Source: Azolla caroliniana
Taxonomy: Eukaryota; Polypodiophyta
Assembly: GCA_043228905.1 (NCBI GenBank)
Contig: JBHGNT010000017.1
Coordinates: 3,782,001-3,846,000, forward strand
Direction: 5' to 3'
Length of the DNA stretch: 64,000 nucleotides
Of this stretch, positions 33,944-43,384 are shown piece after piece (position 1 is the first letter of the stretch; each line of letters opens with the position of its first letter). The translations under genes were made by a program, and so were the position numbers. The notes under the pieces are model-generated. The model saw only the letters and a list, made by a program, of their open reading frames with translations, searched no databases and was not told the DNA's origin.

Positions 33944-34698
33944 TGTTGGGAGACAGGTCCCTCCGGATGGGAAGGGAGAAGAACAGTGCTGATGAACAGT
34001 GCCGATGAAACCGGATGAGGAGTACCCGACTACGGAGAGCCAGATGGTCCAGACCCGGTATGAACCGAACGAGGAGTACCCGACTACGGAGAGCCAGATG
34101 GTCCAGACCCGGTATGAACCGGATGAGGAGTACCCGGCTACGGAGAACCGGATGGTGCAGACCTGGTATGAACCGAATGAGGAGTACTTGGCTACGGAGA
34201 GCCGGATGGTGCAGACCCGGTATGAACCGGATGAAGAGACATATTCGTAAATATGTTTCTGAGAGTCCATCGAGGCTATATTTGTAAATAGCCGAAAAGT
34301 CATATTAGTATAAATATGACTTAGGGCAAACTTTTAGGAACTGTTGTTATTATTATTTCTTGTCTGCGTGAGATCACAACACGTAACAATGTACAGAGAG
34401 AGAGAGAGAGAGAGAAAGAGGTCGTTGCCTCTGTTGTAACCGCCGCCTGTGGCGAAGATCGTGAGCACGAGGTCGTTGCCTCCGTGAACTCATTGTTTTG
34501 TACATTCCAACATAGTGATAGTTAGCAGCCTGTGGGCTGCCGTGGTTTTTCCCTTTAGTTTGGGTTTTCCACGTAAACATCCTGTGCACCTTTTCTCTCC
34601 TTTGTGTCGTGTTTTTTTTTCGTTTCCTGTTTTCGGTGTATGATTCTAAGCTCGGTTGTGGCCGAGCGTTGTGCATAAGGAGCCTTGAGTTCCCGACA
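33944..34698 (+). repeat. 5' LTR of copia B
   Basis: 755 bases against 572 in its partner; most of the excess is a tandem expansion of a 54-base unit. It contains an AGTATAAATATGAC promoter-like box near 34306, a (GA)n tract near 34392-34416 and TTTGTGTCG near the end. The boundary is fixed by the primer-binding site starting at 34701. Confidence 0.92.
34013..34228 (+). repeat. 54-base tandem repeat, four copies, in the 5' LTR of B
   Basis: Units start at 34013, 34067, 34121 and 34175, each with GAGGAGTACCCG or a variant and GGTATGAACC. A partial fifth starts at 34229. The 3' LTR of the same element has a single unit (near 47011). The array lies upstream of the promoter-like box, so it could affect LTR transcription. 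Confidence 0.9.
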
Positions 34699-34728
34699 AG
34701 TGGTATCAGAGCCAAACGACACAGAAAT

Positions 34729-35575
34729 ATGGACGAATCGTTTGGCGGCATGTTCAAGCTCACCGGCTCCAACTATTCGGTATGGAAGTCGAAGATGAGG
34801 GACATGCTCGTGGTTAAAGACCTCTGGCTGCCGGTTTAGTACGGGGACAAGAGACCGGACAAAATTGACGCCACGATATGGGAGGTGATGCACATGAAGA
34901 CAACAACGTACATACGGTGCTTCATTGACATGAGCCTGTGCAACAACTTCAATGAAGAGAGCAAGAATCATGAGCTCTGGGAGAAGATCGGCATAATGTT
35001 TCAGAACAAAAATGTTGTTAATCAGGTGTCGGTATTCCGGAAGCTAGTAAGACTCCGGTACCAAGATGGCTCCAACATGGCGGAGCACATGAATGCCTTC
35101 CAAGGGTTGATCCACCAGGCAACTTCATTGGAAGTACCTCTCGCGGATGAGGTACTAGCGTTACTCCTGCTTGGTTCCCTCCCGGATAGCTGGGAGACGT
35201 TGGTTGTCACTTTGGGCAACGCCGGACCGGAAGGAAAGCGGTTATCCCTAGCAATAGTAAAGTCGAGCTTGCTAGATGAGGAGGCGCGTCGGAAGGATAA
35301 AGATACGAGCTCCGACTCCAAAGCACTCCTTAGCGAATCAGAACGCGGAAGAAATAGAAACCGTAGTCCCCAGAACCGGGAGAAGTCGGGGACACGGTCA
35401 AAGTCAAGGGGGAGGCCCACTTGCTTCTATTGCGGCAAGCCGGGACACTTCCAAAAGAACTGTCGGCAATTCCGAAAAGATAAGGAGACCGACGGTACCG
35501 ATTCGAAGCGGATCCCGGACCGGAACGGTAAAGACCGGAGGGGGCCGGACCGGAAGGGAACGACGACTATCATGG
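34729..35575 (+). pseudogene. Copia B gag
   Basis: ATG at 34729 opens MDESFGGMFKLTGSNYSVWK, the usual copia gag start. A TAG at 34837-34839 interrupts the frame, which then stays open to 35575. It includes the capsid-like segment QVSVFRKLVRLRYQDGSNMA and a zinc knuckle, CFYCGKPGHFQKNC, near 35432. LTR E interrupts it at 35576. The frame resumes at 36576 as ASEEELMLITKES when E and one 4-base target copy are removed. Confidence 0.88.
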
Positions 35576-36575
35576 TGTCGTGAAGATTTTCGGCAATAGT
35601 GTGAAAATCCTATAAAACGTACGAAATCGAGTATGAATCACGTAGTACAATAATTGTGAAGATAACATTTTAAATAGATTTAATATCTAAGTACAAAATG
35701 ATGGAGGTTTCGAATGCACTTTATTACACGAGAAACGGACAACTAAGTGTCAAGATATAAGGGTATAAAGTTTGTAAAAGGAAAGGAGAAAATTGTGAGA
35801 TATCCCACATAGGCACGGCAAATACAACTCTCATCATATATAAGGTGGAGCAAAAGATATTATCTTTGTGTCTATGTGTGGAGCATAGAGAGTTCAAGGT
35901 AACTTGAACTAAGAGTGGAGGTGGGCTAGCTACTCGTAAAGGGTTTTGACCAACCAAAATCGGACCGGCGATGGAGTCGATGATCCGGCGGCATCCGGCG
36001 AGGCACCGGTAACCGATGGCATCCGGCGGCGGCACCGGTTTCCGGCGACGGCATCCGGCGACTAGATAAATAAATATATAAATATATATACATATTTACA
36101 TATACAAGGAGGGCAAGTAAGGATTCGAACCTTGCACCTCCAAGTTAAGAGTCAAATGGCTTACCATTAAGCCATGCTATTTAGTTGAAATTATATTTCT
36201 ATCATTGTACTTTTACATGTAAATTCTCATACATGAGAACTAAAATGAGTGACATGGTTATCATGCACCACATGTAATACATAAGCGCCAAATGGCAAAC
36301 GTGCAATTTATGCATGTCTTGTACCCTCACATGCATCATATGCATGAGAGCATCTATAAAAGAGGGAAGGGGGAGGAGAAAAAACACGGTATTTTTTATG
36401 AAAATTAAGAGGAAGAAATTCGTTTTCAAATCAATCGTGTAATCTCAACTTCTCTCTTTCCCAATCTATCTTAAGTACTTTCTCGCCAAAGCTTGTATCG
36501 ACTCTAAATCCTTCTGGTCCAGAACCCCGGCAGTTCCGCCTCACGATCCGCGCGTAGTGACGGATTTTCACGACA
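35576..36575 (+). mobile_element. Solo LTR E (relative of the gypsy D LTR)
   Basis: A 1000-base block beginning TGTCGTGAAGATTTTCGG and ending GGATTTTCACGACA lies inside copia B gag. It has no coding content and contains CTATAAAAGAGGGAAGG (36353), matching the promoter box of the D and F LTRs. Flanking tetranucleotides are ATGG (35572-35575) and GCGG (36576-36579). Deleting the block plus one of these keeps the host frame open, so they are probably a diverged 4-base target duplication. LTR-LTR recombination would explain the missing interior. Confidence 0.75.
36110..36180 (-). other. tRNA-like segment inside LTR E
   Basis: On the minus strand a D-arm-like GGCTTAATGGTAAGCC (36158-36173), an anticodon-arm-like GACTCTTAACTT and a perfect B-box GGTTCGAATCC (36121-36131) are correctly ordered. 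CTCTTAA resembles a Lys-CTT anticodon loop. The acceptor stem does not close, so this is probably a tRNA-derived Pol III relic, not a gene. Confidence 0.45.
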
Positions 36576-38375
36576 GCGGCAAGTGAAGAAGAGTTGATGC
36601 TCATCACCAAGGAGAGTGAGATAAACCTTGCGGCGACGAGATGACTTGGGTGGTAGACTCCGGAGCGTCGTTCCATCTTACCCCGGACCGGAAATGCTTC
36701 TCATCCTACTCAGCCGGTGATCACGACTGTGTCCGGATGGGGAATGAAGGTACATGCCAAATTGTCGGCATAGGAGACGTGTGGCTGTCGACACCAATCG
36801 GATGCAAGTTGCTGTTGAGGGATGTCCGACACGTTCCGGAGGTTCGACTGAACCTGATATCAGCCGGTCGGCTAGATGATGAGGGCTACACGGGTAGCAT
36901 CCGGAACGGTGTCATGAAGTTCAACAAAGGAAGCTTGATTGTGGCTCGAGCCCGGAAGGTAAACACACTGTACCTGATGAATGCCCGGTTATGCCCGGAA
37001 GAAGTGAACGTGGCATCTGACACTGCTGGTAAGCTGTGGCACAAGAGGCTGTGTCATATGAGCGAGAAGGGGATGAAGAGGCTTGCAGACGACAACCTCA
37101 TTCCAGTGAAGAATGTGCACTTAGAGAAGTGCACTGATTGTCTGGCCGGTAAGTAGAACCGGACCTCCTTCTGACCAAGGCCACCGATGAGACGTAATGC
37201 ACCACTGGAGTTGGTGCATACGGATGTGTGTCAAGTAGACACGAAGTCACATGCCGGAGCGCAGTACTTCGTGACGTTCATAGATGACCACAGCCGGAAG
37301 CTGTGGCCCACACCGTTGAAGACAAAGGATCAGGTGTTATCCGTCTTCAAAGAGCTCCACGCGAGAGTGGAAAGAGAAACCGGCCGGAAGCTGAAGGCGG
37401 CTCGAGCAGTTAACGGAGGAGAATACCGGGGGCAGTTCGAGGAGCACTGCCGCTCGAAGGGAATTCGGCTCGAATTTACCGTGCTGAAGACGCCGGAACT
37501 AAACAGACTGGCCGAGAGGATGAACCGGACCATAATGGAGAGGGTCCGGAGTATGCTAGCGCATGCAAGACTACCCAAGAAGTTTTGGGTTGAGGCACTG
37601 TCGACAGCGACATACGTGATAAACAGATCACCCTCAGTACCCTTGGACGGAGACACGCCAAAGAGAGTCTGGACCGGTAAGGAAGTATCCTATCGGCATC
37701 TGAAGGTGTTCGGGTGTCTCGCGTACGTGCATGTAGCTAAGGACCGGAGAGGAATGTTGGATCCAAAGACCCGGCCATGCATATTCCTCGGTTACGGTGA
37801 CGATGAGTTCGGCTACCGAGTGTGGGACCTGGTCGACAAGAAGGTATTCCGGAGTCGAGATATTATCTTCATGGAGAACAAGACGCTCGCCGACTGGGAG
37901 TCGGAGAAGAAGATAATGAACTCCGAGTCAACCAGTAAGGATCGACTCTACGATGAGCAGACCCAACTGGCAAGAGACCGGTTAGCACTCGAGGGACCAA
38001 CCGGTTACAGTGAGGATACCGAACAGGCTGAAGAAGAAGTAGAGGAAGCTGAAACCGGAACCGGCCAAGACCCCGAATCGGATTCGGATGAAGAGCAGAT
38101 GGATGAGCCAGTCACCGAAGCCCAGAGACGGAGATATCCTCTCAGAGAGAGAAGGCCCCCCCGGAGATTTCCGGATGCAGAGCATGTTCTGCTGACCGAT
38201 GAGGGGGAGCCGGAAAGCTTCGAAGAAGCGAAGGAAGACACCCACAGCCGAAAATGGTTAAGTGCCATGTAGGATGAGATGGATTCCCTGCATGAGAACC
38301 ATACGTACGAATTGGTGGAGCTGCCGAAAGGAAAGCGGGCACTCCGAAACAAATGGGTGTACAAGTTGAAACCGG
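36576..38375 (+). pseudogene. Copia B protease and integrase
   Basis: After a one-base frame disturbance near 36640 the frame reads the protease WVVDSGASFHLTPDR (36648), then the pre-integrase LWHKRLCHMSEKGMKRL (37035) and CTDCLAGK ending in TAG (37154). Integrase resumes at 37187 with LVHTDVCQVD and YFVTFIDDHSRKLW. The second catalytic Asp is lost (AVNGGEY instead of xDNGGEY), while the Glu remains in LAERMNRT. A linker with YPLRERRPPRR and the beginning of the RT region (ALRNKWVYKLK, after a TAG at 38270) lead to 38375, where gypsy D interrupts. Confidence 0.88.
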
Positions 38376-39092
38376 TGTCGGGGTTACTACGCCCTTGCGT
38401 GTAGAAAGGAGGAGGGACCACGGGGGTCTCGAACCGAAGAGCAAGAGAGAGAGGGGTAAGAGAGAGAGACCCGGTTACACAGAACCGAAGATCCGATTGC
38501 GCCGGACCGACGATTGCACAGGGACACGGCCCAACAAACAGAGATCACAAATAAACGCCGACGCAGATGGACGCAACAACGAGAGATATGTACTTATGAA
38601 TGCAAGAAAATAACAGACTAAAGTATTACAACCCACGGTGGGGCACAAAATAGATACTAACGAAAACGAACAGGGCGGCGAACAGCTGCCGACCCCTGTA
38701 TGTCGCGACGCACAGAAAGGGAAAACAGGTCGGAGGTGCTGCAGGACGCACTCGGGGCGTTCCACGGAACAGCGCAAGCCTCCTCGAAACCTGCACAGGT
38801 GCGCGATGGAGCAGAAGACAGAGAGAGCAGGAGTGAGAGAGAAGCTCCGAAATCGGTTCGGCAGCACTTCGTCCTCTCCGCGGGAGATGCCCCACTTCTA
38901 TTCTTCCTCTTCCTTTTATAGCCCGTCAAGAGGCCGTTTGGCATTAATTGCATACCAACCGAATCTACCCACCTAGGATCCTCGTATGTACCAACTTCGT
39001 CCTTAGGTACTTCTTGGCGCGCGTGTGTGTGTAGAGCCGTTTCCCACGCCTTGTTCCTCCGATTCCTCTTGTGGGCGGTTTTCTTCACGACA
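38376..39092 (-). repeat. 3' LTR of gypsy D
   Basis: In element orientation it begins TGTCGTGAAGAAAACC directly after the polypurine tract and ends GTAACCCCGACA. It contains GGGCTATAAAAGGAAG (near 38913), shared exactly with solo LTR F. Open frames across it in both LTRs are incidental. Confidence 0.95.
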
Positions 39093-39164
39093 TCCGCCCC
39101 CACCTAACCGCGCATCCACCGGCATGCACCAAATTAAGTTGGCACGGAGAAAACCGGCCCGCCT

Positions 39165-42100
39165 CTACTCTTCGCCTGCCGGCCCTTCCTCGGCCTCGGA
39201 TCGGTCGTCGCTGCTGTCCAGGAGAATCGGGTCGGGTTCGTCGTCGTGCCGCTTCTTGAAAGCTTTGATCCTCTTCCCGGCCACGGGTATCGCTATTCTC
39301 GTACCGTCGAGCTCCGCCAGATGATACGTCCCGTTGTCGTTGGCGCTCTGTACCGTGTACGGCCCGAACCATCTCCGTGCGAACTTCCGCGTTGCTCGGT
39401 GCTGGTTGTCGAGGCTGCTGTCGTAGACGAGCACCCAGTCACCTTCGTCGATTTTCTTCGGTCGTAGCCGGTGCGTTCGGTCGAACCGGGCTTTGTTCTT
39501 TGTCCTCGCCACCCGGAGCTTCTCCGTAGCCAGTGCCACGTCCTCCGGTCTCCGCTCGAGCTGTCGTATACGTGCGGCCAACAACTCCTCCCGGCTCATC
39601 TCGACCCTCCAGTCGACCGTTGCCCACGAGGAGATCGTCCGTTCAATCGGCATGATCGGCTTCTGGCCGAACATGAGCTCCGTCGGCATGTACCCGGTTA
39701 CCGAACTGTGCGTGGTCCGGTCTGCCCACAAAGCATAAGGTAGCAGCCGGGGCCAGTTACCGACTCGACCTCCGCATGCCCGAATCAACGCCTTGACGAT
39801 CGGTCCGTGTCCGCGCTCCACCTTTCCATTCGCCTCCGGATTGTACGCAGTGGTGAGCGAGAGCTTGACTCCAAGCCGGTCGAACAGCTCCGCGGCCTCT
39901 TCGGCGTCCAACTCCCCTCGGTCAGCCACGATCTTCCCGACGCACCCGTACCGGCATATCACGTCCTCGACTAGGAACCGACACACGGCCGCGGTCGTCT
40001 TGTTCTGAAGGGCTCGGCCTTCCACCTGGTTCGTCAGGTCTTCCCGCGCTAGGACCAGATACCGCATCTGTCCTACCCCCATCGGCATCGTCACCAGATC
40101 TACCATCCATTTGAAGTGGATAGTCGGAGGGTACGTAGGGTGAAGCCCGTCCCGGTGTCGGACTATCGAGTGCATCTGACAACTCTCGCAAGTTGACACG
40201 AACCGATGCACGTCCCGGTACAATCCCGGCCACCAGTACTTCCCCTTCAGCTTCTCAAACGTCGCCCACGTTCCACGGTGTCCAGCCCAAGGGCTGTCGT
40301 GGTAGGCCGCCAGTAGCTCCTCCTGTACTTCCTTCATCGCCACCACCCGGAGCGGGACGCCGTCCCTCTTCTTCGGGTGCTTCCATAGATGCCCATCTCG
40401 GAGAAAGAATCGATATGCTTTCTTCCGGATCCGGTTGGCCTCGTCCTTCGTCCATGACGCATCGGGCGTCATTGTCTTCAAAAACCCGCCGATCTGCAGC
40501 CACTCCCCGTCGTACTTGCTCGCGTCGAACTCGTTAAGCGCCGGAGTGCTCACCCCGTCGGTCGTTATGTATGCCGCCCCGAAGAAATCCACGCCGACTT
40601 CTTCGTCTTCCGAAACCATGCCGCCCTCGTCGTCGAACCTCGCCCTCGAAAGCATGTCGGCCATGGCGTTGTCTTTCCCGGAAATGTGTCGTATTTCCGG
40701 GTCCAGGGACTTGATGTACGCTATCCACCTGAGCATCGCCAGGTCCGGAGTCGCGCATCCGGAAACCATACCGAGAATCGGCAGGCAATCCGTCTCGATG
40801 ATCACTTCCGTCCCTATCAGGTAGTCTTTGTCGGCCTTAACCGCCGAAACAATACCCCAGAGTTCGCGTTTAACCTGGGCGTATCCTCGCTGCCGTTCAC
40901 TGAGGACTTTCGCGCCGAATCGGATCGGAAACCGATTGCCGTCCTCGTCTTCCTGGTTCACGACCCATCCGATCCCGGTCGGACTGGTATCCACCGTTAT
41001 GAATACCGGGGTACCCTTCCCGTATACCGCCTTCCGGAGTGCCGGTGCCGCTGCAAGGGCCTCTTTCAGCTTCCGGACCGATTCCGCGTGCTCGTCTAGC
41101 CATTCGAACCTTCGCCCCTTTTTCAGCAACCCGTAGAGTGGCTCCGCGACGTGTGCGTAATGCGGGATCCATATATGGTAGAACGCGCATGCCCCCAGGA
41201 ATCTCCGTACTTCCGTGACCGAGCTGCAGTCGGGCTTCATCGCGGAGATGGCTTCTACCTTTGTCGGAGACGGTTTCCGGCCATATGGTCCGCACAGGTG
41301 TCCGACCACCATGATTTCTGACTGCCCGAAGGCCGACTTCTCCCCGGAGAAGGTGAGTCTCGCATCCTCTAGCCTTTGCAGCACCTTCTCGCAGTCGTCG
41401 ATGTGCGTCGCCACGAATCGCCGGCATCCGTCCGGCCCGATCGTCTCGTCCTTTTTCTCCACCGGGCATCCCTTGATCGGGATGTCGTCCAGAAACGGCA
41501 TGGTGATGTCCGGGATACAGTCCCTCAGAACCTTGTTCATCGCATTCACCATGTGGGCCACCGAGTTGGTCCCTCCTTGCGGCAGTGTACACATCCGAAC
41601 TAGGCCGAGGGGAGTTCGCATCGTCGTAATGTCTCTGCTCTCCACGGCTAGCTGGAACTGGTCGTACCCTGAGTATAGATCCCCGACCGAGTAAATTGAC
41701 CTTCCGGCGAAGGCCTCCGCGAACTCGTCTATGGTCGGTCCGATCCCTGCGTTCCGAATGGTCACTCGATTGACCGGCTGCAGGTCCTGGATGAAGCGCA
41801 ACGAACCGTTTTTCTTCGGTACGGTAAACCATCGATTTGAATATGGGGCGCTCGACGGCTCGAGAATTCCCATATCAACTTTCTGCCTCAGCAGCTCCAT
41901 CAACTTCGGGATGTGAGCTCTCGGAACCGGGATTGGCTTGAGATTCCATGGTACATGCGGTACCGTGAATATCACCATCGGCTCCACGATCGTCGGGTCA
42001 ACGCACCCGATTTCCTCCGGCGAGAATGCGAAGGCTTTCCCGTGCCTTCCGAGCATTCTCCGAAACCGGTCTTCCTCCGCCGGCAGTAGGAACCCGCCCC

Positions 42101-42563
42101 CACCTATTTTGAGCTCTCGGAGCGTCTCGTCGGTGAAGGTGTGCCCTATGCAGGCCGGATCTCGTAGACTAGGGTCCGATGCAACCCCTTTGATTCTCGA
42201 CGCGCTGTCCTCCGGTAAGGGTGCCGCGACTGGCCTTACCTTCCGGTCCACAGTCTTGTACTTGGTGCTTACGTGGGCCGTCCGAACTGACTCGAGCCCT
42301 CGACCGAAGTCCGCGATGACTTCGTACATCTCCTCGGAACACACCGGTATCGTCCGGTCTTCGTTAAGGCCTTCTTCGACTACCTTTCCCAGCATTCCCA
42401 AGGTGTCGTCGAATGAGACCGCCTCCACGGCTCCGCTGATTTCCTCGTCCGGGCCGAGAATTCCGCACGCTCGAAGTCTCCCCTCCGCCTTTGTCTTCTC
42501 TCGGCCGCCGATGCCGACTATCTTACACGCTCCGCTGTCGGAGAACAAAAATTCCCTACCCAT
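39165..42563 (-). CDS. Gypsy D pol: RT, RNase H and integrase
   Basis: An uninterrupted 1132-codon frame. Residues about 195-430 are RT, with VPKKNGSLRFIQDLQPVN and the catalytic box MPFLDDIPIKG at 355-365 (F in place of Y). RNase H covers about 515-640, with acidic residues in ITVDTSPTG, VKRELWGI and IETDCLPI. The integrase finger (HDSPWAGHRGTW ... CESC) is at 755-795, and the core D, D, E lie in WMVDLV, VADRGE and NGKVERGHG. A C-terminal GDWVLVYD...RRWFGPY segment follows. No chromodomain is present. The frame is -1 relative to protease and open from the protease stop region, so the ATG at 42563 need not be the true start. The RT style (FLDDIPIKG, then FLGACAFYHIWIP) recalls gypsy polyproteins of basidiomycetes. 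Confidence 0.95.
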   Translation of the reverse strand: MGREFLFSDSGACKIVGIGGREKTKAEGRLRACGILGPDEEISGAVEAVSFDDTLGMLGKVVEEGLNEDRTIPVCSEEMYEVIADFGRGLESVRTAHVSTKYKTVDRKVRPVAAPLPEDSASRIKGVASDPSLRDPACIGHTFTDETLRELKIGGGGFLLPAEEDRFRRMLGRHGKAFAFSPEEIGCVDPTIVEPMVIFTVPHVPWNLKPIPVPRAHIPKLMELLRQKVDMGILEPSSAPYSNRWFTVPKKNGSLRFIQDLQPVNRVTIRNAGIGPTIDEFAEAFAGRSIYSVGDLYSGYDQFQLAVESRDITTMRTPLGLVRMCTLPQGGTNSVAHMVNAMNKVLRDCIPDITMPFLDDIPIKGCPVEKKDETIGPDGCRRFVATHIDDCEKVLQRLEDARLTFSGEKSAFGQSEIMVVGHLCGPYGRKPSPTKVEAISAMKPDCSSVTEVRRFLGACAFYHIWIPHYAHVAEPLYGLLKKGRRFEWLDEHAESVRKLKEALAAAPALRKAVYGKGTPVFITVDTSPTGIGWVVNQEDEDGNRFPIRFGAKVLSERQRGYAQVKRELWGIVSAVKADKDYLIGTEVIIETDCLPILGMVSGCATPDLAMLRWIAYIKSLDPEIRHISGKDNAMADMLSRARFDDEGGMVSEDEEVGVDFFGAAYITTDGVSTPALNEFDASKYDGEWLQIGGFLKTMTPDASWTKDEANRIRKKAYRFFLRDGHLWKHPKKRDGVPLRVVAMKEVQEELLAAYHDSPWAGHRGTWATFEKLKGKYWWPGLYRDVHRFVSTCESCQMHSIVRHRDGLHPTYPPTIHFKWMVDLVTMPMGVGQMRYLVLAREDLTNQVEGRALQNKTTAAVCRFLVEDVICRYGCVGKIVADRGELDAEEAAELFDRLGVKLSLTTAYNPEANGKVERGHGPIVKALIRACGGRVGNWPRLLPYALWADRTTHSSVTGYMPTELMFGQKPIMPIERTISSWATVDWRVEMSREELLAARIRQLERRPEDVALATEKLRVARTKNKARFDRTHRLRPKKIDEGDWVLVYDSSLDNQHRATRKFARRWFGPYTVQSANDNGTYHLAELDGTRIAIPVAGKRIKAFKKRHDDEPDPILLDSSDDRSEAEEGPAGEE

Positions 42564-42652
42564 GGTACAAGGTTTCTTCGGTTTTATCGTACAGGTGTGG
42601 GGTTTCCCCGGGGTGTCCGGACTGTCGCGGCCCCACGCCTTGGCAGCCCTCT

Positions 42653-43384
42653 CTAAAAATCCTCTCGGTTATCGGAACCGAGGGAGTTGCGGTTACGCTC
42701 GTGGTTCGGCCTAACCGTCAAAAACTGGACCGAATGGCGCCCGTCCTGGCTCTTGACCCGCGCATAGGCCGAACCGTTGTCCAGCACCTTGGTCTCCATT
42801 CGAGCCGCCGTGATGTACGGCTCTCCCAGTATGACGGGGTGCGATGACGACTCCTGCACGAAGAAGTGCTGGTCTATCTCGACATCGCCGATCTTGACCC
42901 GTACATTCGTGCAGGCCCCGTGAAGTTCCTCGGTGGCGCGCGTCGCCGCCCTTATCCTCCACCCGTGCTTGGTGTTGATCGGCCATTTGCCCTTCTTATA
43001 GAAGTCCATGGACATCAGGTTGATTTCCGATCCGTGGTCCACCAAAGCTACTACCGGTTCCTGGACATCGCCGATCTTTACCGGGGTTTCCGTGGTCGCT
43101 CGGGCCCAGTGTGGCCGCGAATAGTGGCTCTCCGCCCACTCGTCTTCCAGCGCCATGTCGTCCAGGTGCGTCGTCCGCACTTCCACCGGTCTTTCCGGTT
43201 CTGTCTCCGTTGACAGCCTCTTCCGTTTCACCAAGTCCACGATGGAGTCGTGGAACTCCTTCTTGGCGATTCCCAGCACCTCCCGTAGCGACAGCTCCAC
43301 CTTGCTGTCGAGGATCCGTTCCTCCAGGACCTTTCGTAAGTCCGTGGTTCTTTCTATCTCCGTCCCCAGACGGTATCCGCCCTT
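42653..43384 (-). CDS. Gypsy D protease, open from the gag amber codon
   Basis: The frame is the same as gag and open from directly after its TAG (43385-43387) to a TAG at 42653-42655. There is no ATG at its beginning; the first start-like codon is a GTG at 43300. The protease motif VVALVDHGSEINLMS lies near 43040, with HPVILGEPYITAARM near 42830, giving D-H-G in place of the usual D-S/T-G. Before its stop, a run of five T (42655-42659 on the complementary strand) allows a -1 slip into pol. It should be made as gag-protease by stop readthrough. Confidence 0.85.
   Translation of the reverse strand, partial: KGGYRLGTEIERTTDLRKVLEERILDSKVELSLREVLGIAKKEFHDSIVDLVKRKRLSTETEPERPVEVRTTHLDDMALEDEWAESHYSRPHWARATTETPVKIGDVQEPVVALVDHGSEINLMSMDFYKKGKWPINTKHGWRIRAATRATEELHGACTNVRVKIGDVEIDQHFFVQESSSHPVILGEPYITAARMETKVLDNGSAYARVKSQDGRHSVQFLTVRPNHERNRNSLGSDNREDF

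Noticed and set aside
36110-36180. Functional tRNA-Lys gene
   Set aside because: The B-box and a Lys-like anticodon loop are present, but the acceptor stem does not pair and it lies in a solo LTR.
38475-39103. Several open frames of 90-150 codons on both strands across the gypsy D LTRs
   Set aside because: They recur in both LTRs, lack motifs, and arise from GC-rich composition with few stops.
40897-42714. Long frames of 250-310 codons opposite or offset to gypsy D pol
   Set aside because: They are shadows of the pol frame in GC-rich coding sequence. Pol has all catalytic motifs and these have none.
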